Shown one piece after another: positions 1 through 7,322 of a stretch of DNA of 64,000 nucleotides. The notes under the pieces were generated by a model. That model made no database searches. It was given only the letters and a program-made list of their open reading frames with translations, and was not told where the DNA came from. Source of the stretch: Flavobacterium tyrosinilyticum. Lineage in GTDB: Bacteria; Bacteroidota; Bacteroidia; Flavobacteriales; Flavobacteriaceae. The stretch is from the NCBI RefSeq assembly GCF_023656565.1, contig NZ_JAMOKG010000004.1, forward strand, positions 248,001 through 312,000. The letters run 5' to 3'. Position 1 is the stretch's first letter, and every line of letters begins with the position of its first letter. Made by a program: the position numbers and the translations under genes.

Positions 1-1173
1 AAAGAACCAGATGCTATTTTATTAATTTTTAAAGAAGCACAAGGCACCGAAAAGTACAATGAAGTTCTTTTTGTTAGAGAAAAAAATGCAAATCGCGAAA
101 TGTGGACAGGAAGACGTTTAGGAATTGAAGGCGCAAAATCAAAGCTTGGCTTTACCACTGTTTATAACGGAAAAGATTTTAACGCGTTTGCCATTGATTT
201 CTCAAAATTCGATAAAGTTATCTATGATGAATTCCCGACAGATGCAAAAGAAAGCGACCATCCTGACAATTTATACGTATTGCTGAAATCCTTTAAATCT
301 AAAGCAGGAATTACAAAAGCAAATGAAGATTCTACAAATTTATTCTCTAAAATTACCAGTTCTCTTCGCGAAATAAAAACGCCTGAAGAACTTGTCTTGA
401 TGCGCAAAACGGTAAAACTTTCATGCATTGCACATAACGAAGTTATGAAAGCCGTGGGGCCAGATATGAGCGAAAATGAAGTTGACGGAATTCATGCTTA
501 CATTCATAAACATTATGGCGCAGAGGCAGAAGGTTATGGTCCAATTGTGGGAGCTGGAGCAAACGGATGCATCTTGCATTATTGGGAAAACAACGCCACA
601 AAAATTGACAATCAATTATTACTAATGGATGTTGGTTCTGAGTATCACGGTTATTCTGCAGACGTTACTAGAACAATTCCGGCAAACGGAAAATTTACTG
701 AAGAACAAAAAGCGATTTATCAAATCGTATATGATGCTCAAGAAGCTGTTTTTAAAATCTGCAAAGAAGAAACTCCGCTAGTGGCTTTAAACGAAACCGC
801 AAAAGACGTCATAGCCAAAGGTTTGATTAAATTAGGAATTATCACAGATCCAAAAGATGTAAGATTATATTATCCTCATAGCTGTTCGCACTTTCTGGGT
901 TTAGATGTTCATGACAAAGGAACTTACAACGGACCGCAGACTCTTATAAAAGAAAACATGATTCTTACTGTTGAACCAGGAATTTATATTCCAGCAAACA
1001 GTAAATGCGATAAAAAATGGTGGAATATTGGCGTTCGTATCGAAGATGATATTTTAATGCTTAAAGATTCGTATGAAAACCTGTCTGCAGATTCTCCTAG
1101 AAAATGGCAAGATATAGAAGCTTTAGCCAAACAAAAAAGCACTTTTAATGATATGAAATTACCTAAAATCTAA
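1..1173 (+). CDS. pepP: Aminopeptidase P family protein (Xaa-Pro aminopeptidase), 5' truncated by window edge
   Basis: The reading frame is open from base 1, so the gene starts before the window; the ATG at 100 is internal. The product removes N-terminal residues preceding proline and is a two-metal cytosolic peptidase. Counting from the Met at 100, all five expected metal ligands of the pita-bread fold are visible: Asp177 (MDVGSEY), Asp188 (ADVTRT), His264 (HSCSHFLG), Glu292 (VEPGIY) and Glu315 (RIEDD). The VHD histidine of the family is at 271. The C-terminal catalytic domain is therefore intact; only part of the N-terminal domain is missing. A strong hairpin terminator follows at 1281. The family call is firm; substrate preference is inferred. 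Confidence 0.93.
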   Translation, partial: KEPDAILLIFKEAQGTEKYNEVLFVREKNANREMWTGRRLGIEGAKSKLGFTTVYNGKDFNAFAIDFSKFDKVIYDEFPTDAKESDHPDNLYVLLKSFKSKAGITKANEDSTNLFSKITSSLREIKTPEELVLMRKTVKLSCIAHNEVMKAVGPDMSENEVDGIHAYIHKHYGAEAEGYGPIVGAGANGCILHYWENNATKIDNQLLLMDVGSEYHGYSADVTRTIPANGKFTEEQKAIYQIVYDAQEAVFKICKEETPLVALNETAKDVIAKGLIKLGIITDPKDVRLYYPHSCSHFLGLDVHDKGTYNGPQTLIKENMILTVEPGIYIPANSKCDKKWWNIGVRIEDDILMLKDSYENLSADSPRKWQDIEALAKQKSTFNDMKLPKI

Positions 1174-1187
1174 TTCGTTTCATTTTA

Positions 1188-1264
1188 GCCACAGATTAAA
1201 AGGACTATTAAGATTTTTAAATTAAAACTGAAAAAAATCTGTGTAAATCTTTTTAATCTGTGGC
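1188..1264. repeat. Intergenic inverted repeat (GCCACAGATTAAAA arms)
   Basis: The 14-base arm at 1188-1201 is perfectly complementary to the arm at 1251-1264, with about 50 bases between them. It sits in the 3' spacer of the aminopeptidase gene, just ahead of its terminator. Elements of this type recur between genes in Flavobacterium (recollection, not checked here). Confidence 0.6.
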
Positions 1265-1280
1265 AAATAAAAAATAAACC

Positions 1281-1307
1281 AAAGCCTCAATTATTTTGAG
1301 GCTTTTT
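1281..1307 (+). terminator. Rho-independent terminator of the aminopeptidase gene
   Basis: A 10-bp perfect stem (1281-1290 with 1296-1305) containing GCCTCAA/TTGAGGC has a 5-base loop and is followed by a T tract. It lies about 110 bases past the aminopeptidase stop and 44 bases before the next gene. The A/T flanks of the stem could let it work on both strands, but no minus-strand gene faces it. Confidence 0.8.
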
Positions 1308-1350
1308 CTTTTGATTTTTCCCGAACTTTACATTTTTAAATTACTCAAAA

Positions 1351-2310
1351 ATGAAAGCACTAACATTTTCTTCATTCGGAGATTCAGATGTTTTAGAATA
1401 TATAGAAATCCCTAATCCGCAATTAAAAAAAGATGAAATCTTAGTCGAGATGAAAGCCATCGGACTAAATTTTGCCGATGTTTACCGCCGAAAAGGGAAT
1501 TATCATTTAAAAGGAAATCCGCCTTTTATTGCAGGTTATGAGGGCGCAGGAATTGTGGTTGATGCCAACAATCATCCAGAATATAAAGTTGGTGATCGTG
1601 TGGCTTTTGCTGACGCTCCATTTGCCAATGCAGAATTGGTTGCTTTAAACGTAGATCACATTATTCCATTATCTGAGAATATTTCTTTTGAAACTGCCGC
1701 TTCTGTTTTGCTTCAAGGCTTAACCGCTCATTATCTTGCCACAGACAGCCATAAAACTGCCAAAGGAGAAACCGTTCTAATACATGCGGTTGCTGGCGGA
1801 GTTGGGCAGCTATTAACTCAAATCAGTAAACTTTTGGGTGCAACTGTTATTGGTTTAACCTCATCGGCTGAAAAAGCAAAGATCGGATTTGAACAAGGCG
1901 CAGATCACGTTTTTCTTTACAATGAAGATTGGAAATTACAAGTTTTTAAAGTTGTTCCAAAAGGTGTCGATGCCGTTTATGACAGTATTGGAAGTACTTT
2001 AATGGAAAGTTTTGAAATCACTAAAGAATGCGGACAAGTCGTTTTCTTCGGAATGGCGGGCGGAGATCCAGCACCTGTAGATCCTAGAATGCTGATGGAC
2101 GGTTCTAAAACTTTAACTGGAGGCGATTTATGGAGTTATTTGAATTCGAAAGAAGAACGAATTAAACGCGCAACTGAGTTATTCGATTGGATTACAGAAG
2201 GAAAAATCAAACTTTCTGAACCAACTTCTTTTAAATTATCAGAAGGAAAACTGGCGCATGATTTTCTAGAAAGCAGAAAAAGCACTGGAAAAATTATTTT
2301 GATTCCTTAA
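1351..2310 (+). CDS. Zinc-free medium-chain dehydrogenase, NADPH:quinone oxidoreductase type
   Basis: This 319-residue protein has the layout of the quinone oxidoreductase branch of medium-chain dehydrogenases: an N-terminal GroES-like domain (about 1-120, with GLNFADVYRRKGNY) and a Rossmann domain carrying GGVGQLLTQ near residue 150. The catalytic and structural zinc cysteine clusters of alcohol dehydrogenases are not seen, which fits reduction of quinones or activated alkenes with NADPH. Length is normal for Qor. It is a single gene between a terminator at 1281 and a large inverted repeat at 2309. The exact substrate cannot be read from sequence. Confidence 0.88.
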   Translation: MKALTFSSFGDSDVLEYIEIPNPQLKKDEILVEMKAIGLNFADVYRRKGNYHLKGNPPFIAGYEGAGIVVDANNHPEYKVGDRVAFADAPFANAELVALNVDHIIPLSENISFETAASVLLQGLTAHYLATDSHKTAKGETVLIHAVAGGVGQLLTQISKLLGATVIGLTSSAEKAKIGFEQGADHVFLYNEDWKLQVFKVVPKGVDAVYDSIGSTLMESFEITKECGQVVFFGMAGGDPAPVDPRMLMDGSKTLTGGDLWSYLNSKEERIKRATELFDWITEGKIKLSEPTSFKLSEGKLAHDFLESRKSTGKIILIP

Positions 2311-2435
2311 CGGATCGTCTTTTCTGTCATCCTGACGGAGCAAGGATCACACACGAAGCTCCACAAAGAGCATCTCCAATCTTTGCCGAATTACTAGTGT
2401 GATCCTTCCTCCGTCAGGATGACAAGCGATACGTT
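2309..2435. repeat. Large palindromic intergenic element (TGTCATCCTGACGGAG arms)
   Basis: Two 28-base arms, 2325-2352 and 2397-2424, are complementary at 27 of 28 positions around a loop of about 44 bases. A second outer pair, AACGGATCG at 2309 and CGATACGTT at 2427, extends the symmetry. It separates two convergent genes, so the transcript could fold and serve as a bidirectional terminator. I recall similar GTCATCCTGACG elements as dispersed repeats in Bacteroidota; copy number cannot be judged from this window. Confidence 0.75.
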
Positions 2436-2442
2436 AATAAAC

Positions 2443-3528
2443 CTACAATTGATCAATCGCAATTTTAGTAATTTCAGATAATTCTAAAATCCTTCCAACA
2501 TCTTCTTTATTGGCTACAAAAAACAAGTAATTATCTCCATTTGTATTGTAACTCATTAATTCGAAACCGCGTTTTTCTAGAGCTGACTGAATATAAGGAA
2601 ACAAATCATGACTATAGGTTTCTTCCGGATATTCGAAATTAAGATCTTCGCCAATCATTTCAGAAATAAAATATTCAGCATCTTCGGGATCAAATTTCCA
2701 GTCACTGTTCCAAGCATCAATACTTTCAAAGAAATCAAAATGACCATCAACAATATCGTGATATTCATTTGTTCCTTTTTGATAGTCTTTAAAGAGTTTT
2801 TTAGATTGCTTTTTTAGTTCTTTTTCTTCGATATTTTCTCTTGAAACTAATTTGATAAATTCTTCAAAAGATTCTAGAGTAGCTTCTTCATTTTCTACTA
2901 AATTTTCAGACGAAGGAAGTTCGACCGTTTCTGGAATTTCAATATTTAAATATTGGCAGATTCCCTGTAAAACCAATTTAAAATCTCTAATTCCAATTGC
3001 TTCACTTTCATTCTTCGGATTATTTACATCCAAGAGTTCGCTTTCCAACAATCCCTTTGTATAATCGAAGAAATGTCTTCCTGAATATAAAATTTTAAAA
3101 TCGTTTACTTCTAAACTATTGGTGCAGCAAAAAAAGATTACAAAGTTTTTTATTGAACGTTTAAAAAACTTTTTCTCTTCTGCAGTTGGCTCCGAATAAA
3201 ACTGAATATGTATAAAATCATATTCTAAACCTTCTTGTATGGCTTCGTCTGAAAGAACACCAATATTCACTTTTTTATAAAGCTCGTTTAGAACTTCATA
3301 CGAATTGTTGAAACCTGCTTTTTTAATTTCTTCTTTTCCTTCTTCATGATCGAAAGAACTTGGAAAGAAAAATAAATTTACAATAACATCTTCTTGAATT
3401 CCTTTTACTTTTAATTCAAGGCTAGATTCTTGGTTATATAAATACGAATAAATAGGATCGACAACATCAAAAGAAATGATCGATTTTGGATCATTATTTC
3501 TATTAAATAGATTGGAGAAAAAGCTCAT
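2443..3528 (-). CDS. Uncharacterised acidic cytosolic protein, possible immunity protein (DUF6630-like C terminus)
   Basis: The 361-residue product has no signal peptide or membrane segment and is rich in Glu, Asp, Phe and Lys. It seems to have two parts: residues 1 to about 195, and an acidic C-terminal part from about 215 with conserved-looking stretches SIDAWNSDWKFDPEDAEYF and YPEETYSHDLFPYI. That second part reminds me of DUF6630, but this is memory only. It begins 20 bases after the upstream SMI1/KNR4 gene, so the two are probably co-transcribed. The company of two SUKH-type proteins suggests an immunity or stress function, which is inference. Confidence 0.7.
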   Translation of the reverse strand: MSFFSNLFNRNNDPKSIISFDVVDPIYSYLYNQESSLELKVKGIQEDVIVNLFFFPSSFDHEEGKEEIKKAGFNNSYEVLNELYKKVNIGVLSDEAIQEGLEYDFIHIQFYSEPTAEEKKFFKRSIKNFVIFFCCTNSLEVNDFKILYSGRHFFDYTKGLLESELLDVNNPKNESEAIGIRDFKLVLQGICQYLNIEIPETVELPSSENLVENEEATLESFEEFIKLVSRENIEEKELKKQSKKLFKDYQKGTNEYHDIVDGHFDFFESIDAWNSDWKFDPEDAEYFISEMIGEDLNFEYPEETYSHDLFPYIQSALEKRGFELMSYNTNGDNYLFFVANKEDVGRILELSEITKIAIDQL

Positions 3529-3548
3529 AAAAATATCTTGTATAAAAA

Positions 3549-4250
3549 CTAATCGTTTGAATATTTAAAACTCTGATTCATTTTATTAAAAGGAATTACC
3601 TCATTGACAATCGATTCTAATTCGAAATCTGTTAATAATCCTCTAGCCGATTCTACTATTTTTGGAGAAACATGTATTTCATAATCAATAATATCGCGTT
3701 CTAAAATAGCGGACAGAATTGTATTTTGCTGTTCTGTCAAATACTTTTTGTGCGATTTAAAAACCGATTCAATGTCGTTTCTAAATTCTTCATCAGTAAG
3801 TTCATTGTAAACATCTTGTTTCGACATATCGATCAATAAAACTTTGAAGATAAAATCCTGAAGATTTTTTGCCAGATAATTTACTTCGTTCATGTCATGC
3901 CAAACAAAAACGATCGGCACATCGCCATTATTTTCTTCGTTTAAAAAGAAACAATAATGATCGCCACCGCCACTTTTAGCAAACGGAATAAATTTAAATT
4001 CTGGATTTATGTTTCGATAATCTTCTGGATCTTGAAGTTCTTCTATTTCTTCTGCAACCGATTTTAAATTCAATGATTCAAAATCATAAGAATGTAGAAG
4101 CAAAGGCGGATTTTCTTTTAAAGTAGGATAAACCTCAGTATACCAATTCGGACCATATTCTCCGACATCAAGCATGCCGTCTGCGTCTAACTGTTTGTAT
4201 AAGAGCGGAAATTCAAATCCGTATTTTTTTTCGATTTCTTGTATTGTCAT
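3549..4250 (-). CDS. SMI1/KNR4 (SUKH) family protein, copy 1
   Basis: The 233-residue protein opens with the SUKH pattern: an IEKKYGFEFPLLYKQL helix, then GPNWY, a long acidic middle and FIPFAKSGGGDHYCFFL, where the family often has a glycine-rich turn next to the strand. No signal peptide or membrane segment is present. SUKH proteins are known mainly as immunity proteins against polymorphic toxins and as yeast Smi1/Knr4 relatives. It is a tandem paralogue of the gene at 4360-5058, with about 60% identity judged by eye and the same length. No toxin gene is adjacent, so it is either an orphan immunity gene or has another role. Confidence 0.8.
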   Translation of the reverse strand: MTIQEIEKKYGFEFPLLYKQLDADGMLDVGEYGPNWYTEVYPTLKENPPLLLHSYDFESLNLKSVAEEIEELQDPEDYRNINPEFKFIPFAKSGGGDHYCFFLNEENNGDVPIVFVWHDMNEVNYLAKNLQDFIFKVLLIDMSKQDVYNELTDEEFRNDIESVFKSHKKYLTEQQNTILSAILERDIIDYEIHVSPKIVESARGLLTDFELESIVNEVIPFNKMNQSFKYSND

Positions 4251-4323
4251 CTTTGGGGGAATATTCTATTAAAATCAGAATACTAAGATAACAATCTTTT
4301 CCTACATGAAAAGTGCGAAGCCA

Positions 4324-4345
4324 ATTATTTCAAGGATTCCGCAAT
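4324..4345 (-). pseudogene. Duplicated 3' tail of the FAD oxidoreductase gene
   Basis: These 22 bases are identical to 5124-5145, which hold the last codons and stop of the oxidoreductase gene (IAESLK then TAA). The copies lie exactly 800 bases apart, and each sits just upstream of an SMI1/KNR4 gene. The stretch is therefore a relic left when a unit made of the oxidoreductase 3' end plus an SMI1 gene was duplicated in tandem. Homology ends on the other side just before the stop of the second SMI1 copy. Confidence 0.8.
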
Positions 4346-4359
4346 GATAAAGATGTTTT

Positions 4360-5058
4360 TTAATCTGTAGAATACTCAAAACTAATATCCATTTTATCGA
4401 AAGGAATAATTTCATTAATTATTTTTTTCATTTCTATATCGGTTAATAACCCTCTTGCGTCTTCATTGCCATAAGAAAATGAAATTTCATAATCTATAAT
4501 TTCACGTCTTAATATATTTTGCAAAATATCTTGTTCTTTATCTGTTAAATATTTTGCGTGAGATTTAAGTACATTCACAAGATCATTTCTGAATTCTTCA
4601 TCCTTAACCTTATTAAAAGTATCTTGCTGAGACATATCTTGCAAAATCATTCTAAAAATAAAATCCTGAAGATTTTTAGCCATATACTCTGCTTCATTAT
4701 CATCATGATAAAGAAAAACTACAGGCAATTCGCCTTTATTCTCTTTATTCAAAAAGAAGCAATAATGATCTCCAGCTGCATTGTGTGCAAACGGTATGAA
4801 TCTAAATTCCTCATTTATGTTTCTATAATTATCAGGATCCATAAGTTCTTCGATTTCTTGAGAAACTGATTTTAAATCCATTAGCTCAAAATCATAAGAG
4901 TGTAAAAGTAGAGGCGGATTATCTTTTAATTTTGGGTAAATCTCAAAATACCAATTAGGACTAAATTCTCCCCAATCTAGCATTCCGTCTACATATAACT
5001 GCTTATACAAAGAAGGATACTCAAATCCATATTTCTTCTCAATTTCTTGCGGCGTCAT
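4360..5058 (-). CDS. SMI1/KNR4 (SUKH) family protein, copy 2
   Basis: The 232-residue protein matches copy 1 along its whole length: IEKKYGFEYPSLYKQL, NPPLLLHSYDFE, RFIPFAHNAAGDHYCFFL and DARGLLTD are the shared blocks. It is a cytosolic SUKH-fold protein, and immunity against a secreted or contact-delivered toxin is the best family-based guess. Its start lies 66 bases after the oxidoreductase stop, with a TATTTTTG -7 box between, so it may have its own promoter as well as read-through. Divergence between the copies is spread evenly, so the duplication is old and both have stayed intact. Confidence 0.8.
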   Translation of the reverse strand: MTPQEIEKKYGFEYPSLYKQLYVDGMLDWGEFSPNWYFEIYPKLKDNPPLLLHSYDFELMDLKSVSQEIEELMDPDNYRNINEEFRFIPFAHNAAGDHYCFFLNKENKGELPVVFLYHDDNEAEYMAKNLQDFIFRMILQDMSQQDTFNKVKDEEFRNDLVNVLKSHAKYLTDKEQDILQNILRREIIDYEISFSYGNEDARGLLTDIEMKKIINEIIPFDKMDISFEYSTD

Positions 5059-5088
5059 TTTATTATATTTAAAAGTTTAAAATATTTA

Positions 5089-5115
5089 CAAAAATATAAA
5101 ACTTTTACTACAAAA
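5089..5115 (-). promoter_or_regulatory. Likely promoter of SMI1/KNR4 copy 2
   Basis: Read on the minus strand, TATTTTTG (5096-5089) fits the Bacteroidota -7 consensus TAnnTTTG, and TTTTG at 5115-5111 could be the -33 box. The spacer of 14 is shorter than usual. Transcription would start about 24 bases before the ATG. Confidence 0.4.
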
Positions 5116-5124
5116 TAAAATTGA

Positions 5125-6684
5125 TTATTTCAAGGATTCCGCAATCATTAAGGCACATTTTTCACCATCAATTGCAGCAGAAATAATTCCGCCCGCATAA
5201 CCTGCACCTTCTCCGCAAGGATACAAACCTTTGATTTGCAAATGCTCAAAAGTCATAGGATCTCTTGGAATTCTCACTGGAGATGAAGTTCTGCTTTCTG
5301 GCGCATGTAAAATGGCTTCGTTAGTTAAATAACCTCGCATTGATTTTCCAAAATCCTGAAATCCCTGACGCATAATCTGAGTTAAAAATCCTGGAAAAAC
5401 CTGTCCCAATTCTACGGAAGTAGTGCCAGGCACATAAGATGTTTTCGGAATATCTGCTGAAACTTTACTTTGTGTAAAATCAATCATTCTTTGCGCTGGA
5501 ACTTTTTGAGTTTGTCCAGCTAAATGCCAAGCTTTTTGTTCGATACTTTTTTGAAATTCCATTCCAGCCAAAGCACCGAATTTGGCAAAAGGCTTAAAAT
5601 CTTCTAATTTCAATTCGACTACAATTCCAGAATTTGCTGTTGACTGATCACGTTTTGATGGTGACCAACCATTTGTAACTACCTCTCCCGGACTTGTTGC
5701 ACATGGCGCAATTACACCTCCCGGACACATACAGAACGAGTACATTCCGCGACCGTTAACTTGTTTTACAATAGAATATGGCGCTGGTGGCAAATGTTCG
5801 CCACGGAAATCACAGCTGTATTGAATACTGTCGATTAATTCTTGCGCATGTTCTGCACGAACTCCCAAAGCAAAAGGTTTTGCTTCTATTAAAATTTTCT
5901 TTTGGTCTAATAATTCAAAAATATCGCGCGCCGAATGTCCTGTTGCTAATATTAATTTATTGGCATGAATTTTATCTCCGTTTTGGGTTACGATTCCTTC
6001 AACTTCATTGTTCTTTACTAAAATATCGCTTACACGAGTTTCAAATAAAACCTGACCTCCAAATTCTCTAATTTTATTTCGGATATCTTCAATAATTTTA
6101 GGTAATTTATTAGTTCCAATGTGCGGATGCGCTTCTACCAAAATGTCTTCAGAAGCTCCAAAAGCTACTAAAAGTTCTAAGATTCTAGTTACATCACCAC
6201 GTTTTTTAGAACGCGTATATAATTTTCCATCAGAATACGTTCCTGCTCCGCCTTCGCCAAAACAATAATTAGAATCTTCGTTAACGATATGTTCGCGATT
6301 TATCGCTTTTAAGTCGCGACGACGGCCTCGAACGTCTTTTCCACGTTCCAATACAATTGGCTTCAAACCTAATTCAATTAATTGCAGTGCCGCAAAAAGT
6401 CCAGCCGGACCAGCGCCAACCACAATAACTTCTTGTGCATTCGAAACGTCCTTATATATAGGAAGCTGAATTTTGGTTTCCTGAAAAGGTTCGCCTTTTA
6501 AATAAATAAGAACTTTCAAATTAATTTTAATCGCTTTCTGACGTGCATCAATAGAGCGTTTTAAAATTGAAACGTGCTGAATTTCTTGAGCAGAAACTTT
6601 AATCTGCTTAGACAAATGGTCTTTTAGCAATGATTCGTTTGCAGCAATTTCTGGTGTTACTTGAAGTAAAAGTTCTTTAGGCAT
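5125..6684 (-). CDS. NAD(P)/FAD-dependent oxidoreductase of the COG2509 type
   Basis: The 519-residue flavoprotein starts with an extra N-terminal domain (about 1-85). A classic FAD-binding motif VVGAGPAGLFAALQLIELG follows near residue 90 and ends in VLERGKDVRGRRRD. A second conserved block, CFGEGGAGTYSDGKLYTR, is typical of uncharacterised FAD-dependent dehydrogenases grouped as COG2509. The C terminus, with GLYPCGEGAGYAGGIISAAIDG, is the usual FAD-closing segment. No membrane segment is seen. The substrate is unknown in the family. The gene stands alone with a promoter at 6732, and its last codons were copied to 4324-4345. Confidence 0.88.
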   Translation of the reverse strand: MPKELLLQVTPEIAANESLLKDHLSKQIKVSAQEIQHVSILKRSIDARQKAIKINLKVLIYLKGEPFQETKIQLPIYKDVSNAQEVIVVGAGPAGLFAALQLIELGLKPIVLERGKDVRGRRRDLKAINREHIVNEDSNYCFGEGGAGTYSDGKLYTRSKKRGDVTRILELLVAFGASEDILVEAHPHIGTNKLPKIIEDIRNKIREFGGQVLFETRVSDILVKNNEVEGIVTQNGDKIHANKLILATGHSARDIFELLDQKKILIEAKPFALGVRAEHAQELIDSIQYSCDFRGEHLPPAPYSIVKQVNGRGMYSFCMCPGGVIAPCATSPGEVVTNGWSPSKRDQSTANSGIVVELKLEDFKPFAKFGALAGMEFQKSIEQKAWHLAGQTQKVPAQRMIDFTQSKVSADIPKTSYVPGTTSVELGQVFPGFLTQIMRQGFQDFGKSMRGYLTNEAILHAPESRTSSPVRIPRDPMTFEHLQIKGLYPCGEGAGYAGGIISAAIDGEKCALMIAESLK

Positions 6685-6731
6685 TTTGTCTTTTTTATTC
6701 TATTAGCTTTTCTTTCTATGAAAAGAAGATG

Positions 6732-6739
6732 CAAAAGTA
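6732..6739 (-). promoter_or_regulatory. -7 box for the FAD oxidoreductase
   Basis: On the minus strand this reads TACTTTTG, an exact TAnnTTTG match, about 48 bases before the ATG at 6684. No convincing -33 TTTG lies at the expected distance. Confidence 0.4.
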
Positions 6740-6826
6740 CTATTTTGAAATGAGATTTTATATTTACTCTAAAATTTGCACACAGATTTAGACAAATCAA
6801 AGCAAATTTTCAGTACAAAGAATATC

Positions 6827-6854
6827 GTAGAGACGCACTGCAGTGCGTCTCTAC
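6827..6854. repeat. 28-base perfect palindrome centred on CTGCAG
   Basis: GTAGAGACGCACTG is followed directly by its exact reverse complement, with no loop. It lies between divergent genes (oxidoreductase on the minus strand, small unknown gene on the plus strand). Being loopless it is a poor RNA hairpin as it stands, so a mobile palindromic repeat or a dimeric protein site are both possible. GTAGAGACGCAC-type repeats are familiar from several bacterial groups (recollection). Confidence 0.8.
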
Positions 6855-6878
6855 ATACAACCTTTAAGAAAGACTTTG

Positions 6879-6886
6879 TATCTTTG
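6879..6886 (+). promoter_or_regulatory. Possible -7 box for the small gene at 6915
   Basis: TATCTTTG is an exact TAnnTTTG match 28 bases before the ATG at 6915. A TTTA at 6863 is a weak and too-close -33 candidate. Confidence 0.35.
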
Positions 6887-6914
6887 TTCCTCACAACCTT
6901 TGCACCTTAAAAAA

Positions 6915-7154
6915 ATGTCTAGAAAAATAAAACTAATCTGGGATTTCCGTGGTCCTGCTTCTGCAAAAACAGCAGAACATCACGAGATCCATTTGAAAGA
7001 ATATATAGTAATTGAAAAGCTACCTTTAAATATTACAGGATTTAAAATCATAGACGATATGTACGCCATAGCTTTTATGGTCGTAACCGATGAAAATATG
7101 ATTCAAGTAAGAGATGCTTTGAAACCGCATCGAGGGGAAGTTTATAGTGAATAA
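6915..7154 (+). CDS. Small conserved-looking protein of unknown function (79 residues)
   Basis: The start is set at the ATG at 6915, giving MSRKIKLIWDFRGPASAKTA. The frame is open further upstream, but that part runs through the 28-base palindrome and lies before the likely promoter, so it is not coding. The product is a compact soluble protein with HHEIHLKEY, DMYAIAFMVV and a C-terminal VRDALKPHRGEVYSE, with no signal peptide or membrane segment. Alternating hydrophobic stretches suggest a small alpha/beta fold. I do not recognise the family. It stands alone, convergent with recQ. Confidence 0.65.
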   Translation: MSRKIKLIWDFRGPASAKTAEHHEIHLKEYIVIEKLPLNITGFKIIDDMYAIAFMVVTDENMIQVRDALKPHRGEVYSE

Positions 7155-7167
7155 AATTCCAAAAAAG

Positions 7168-7322
7168 AAAATTCCAAATTCCAATTACTGGGAAATCTCA
7201 ATTACTTAGAAAAATCTCAAATAAAAAATTCCAAATCCCAATGCTTTAGATTGCTTGGAATTTGGAATTTGTATTTTTTAATATTTTATTATTTTGGAAT
7301 TTGGAATTTCTAAAATTGGAAT
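7168..7322. repeat. Intergenic repeat region with TTGGAATTTGGAAT units
   Basis: The spacer between the small gene and recQ carries two direct copies of TTGGAATTTGGAAT (7255-7268 and 7294-7307) and an inverted copy at 7171-7184. The outer pair could fold into a 14-bp stem and end transcription from both sides. No reading frame of note is present. Confidence 0.6.

Noticed and set aside
4558..4869. Plus-strand open frame of about 100 codons opposite SMI1 copy 2
   Set aside because: Composition is that of the reverse complement of the real gene (Ile, Lys, Phe rich), with no motif or start signal.
6843..6914. GTG start for the small gene, inside the 28-base palindrome
   Set aside because: The extension is encoded by a repeat and lies upstream of the likely -7 box; the ATG at 6915 gives a sensible protein.
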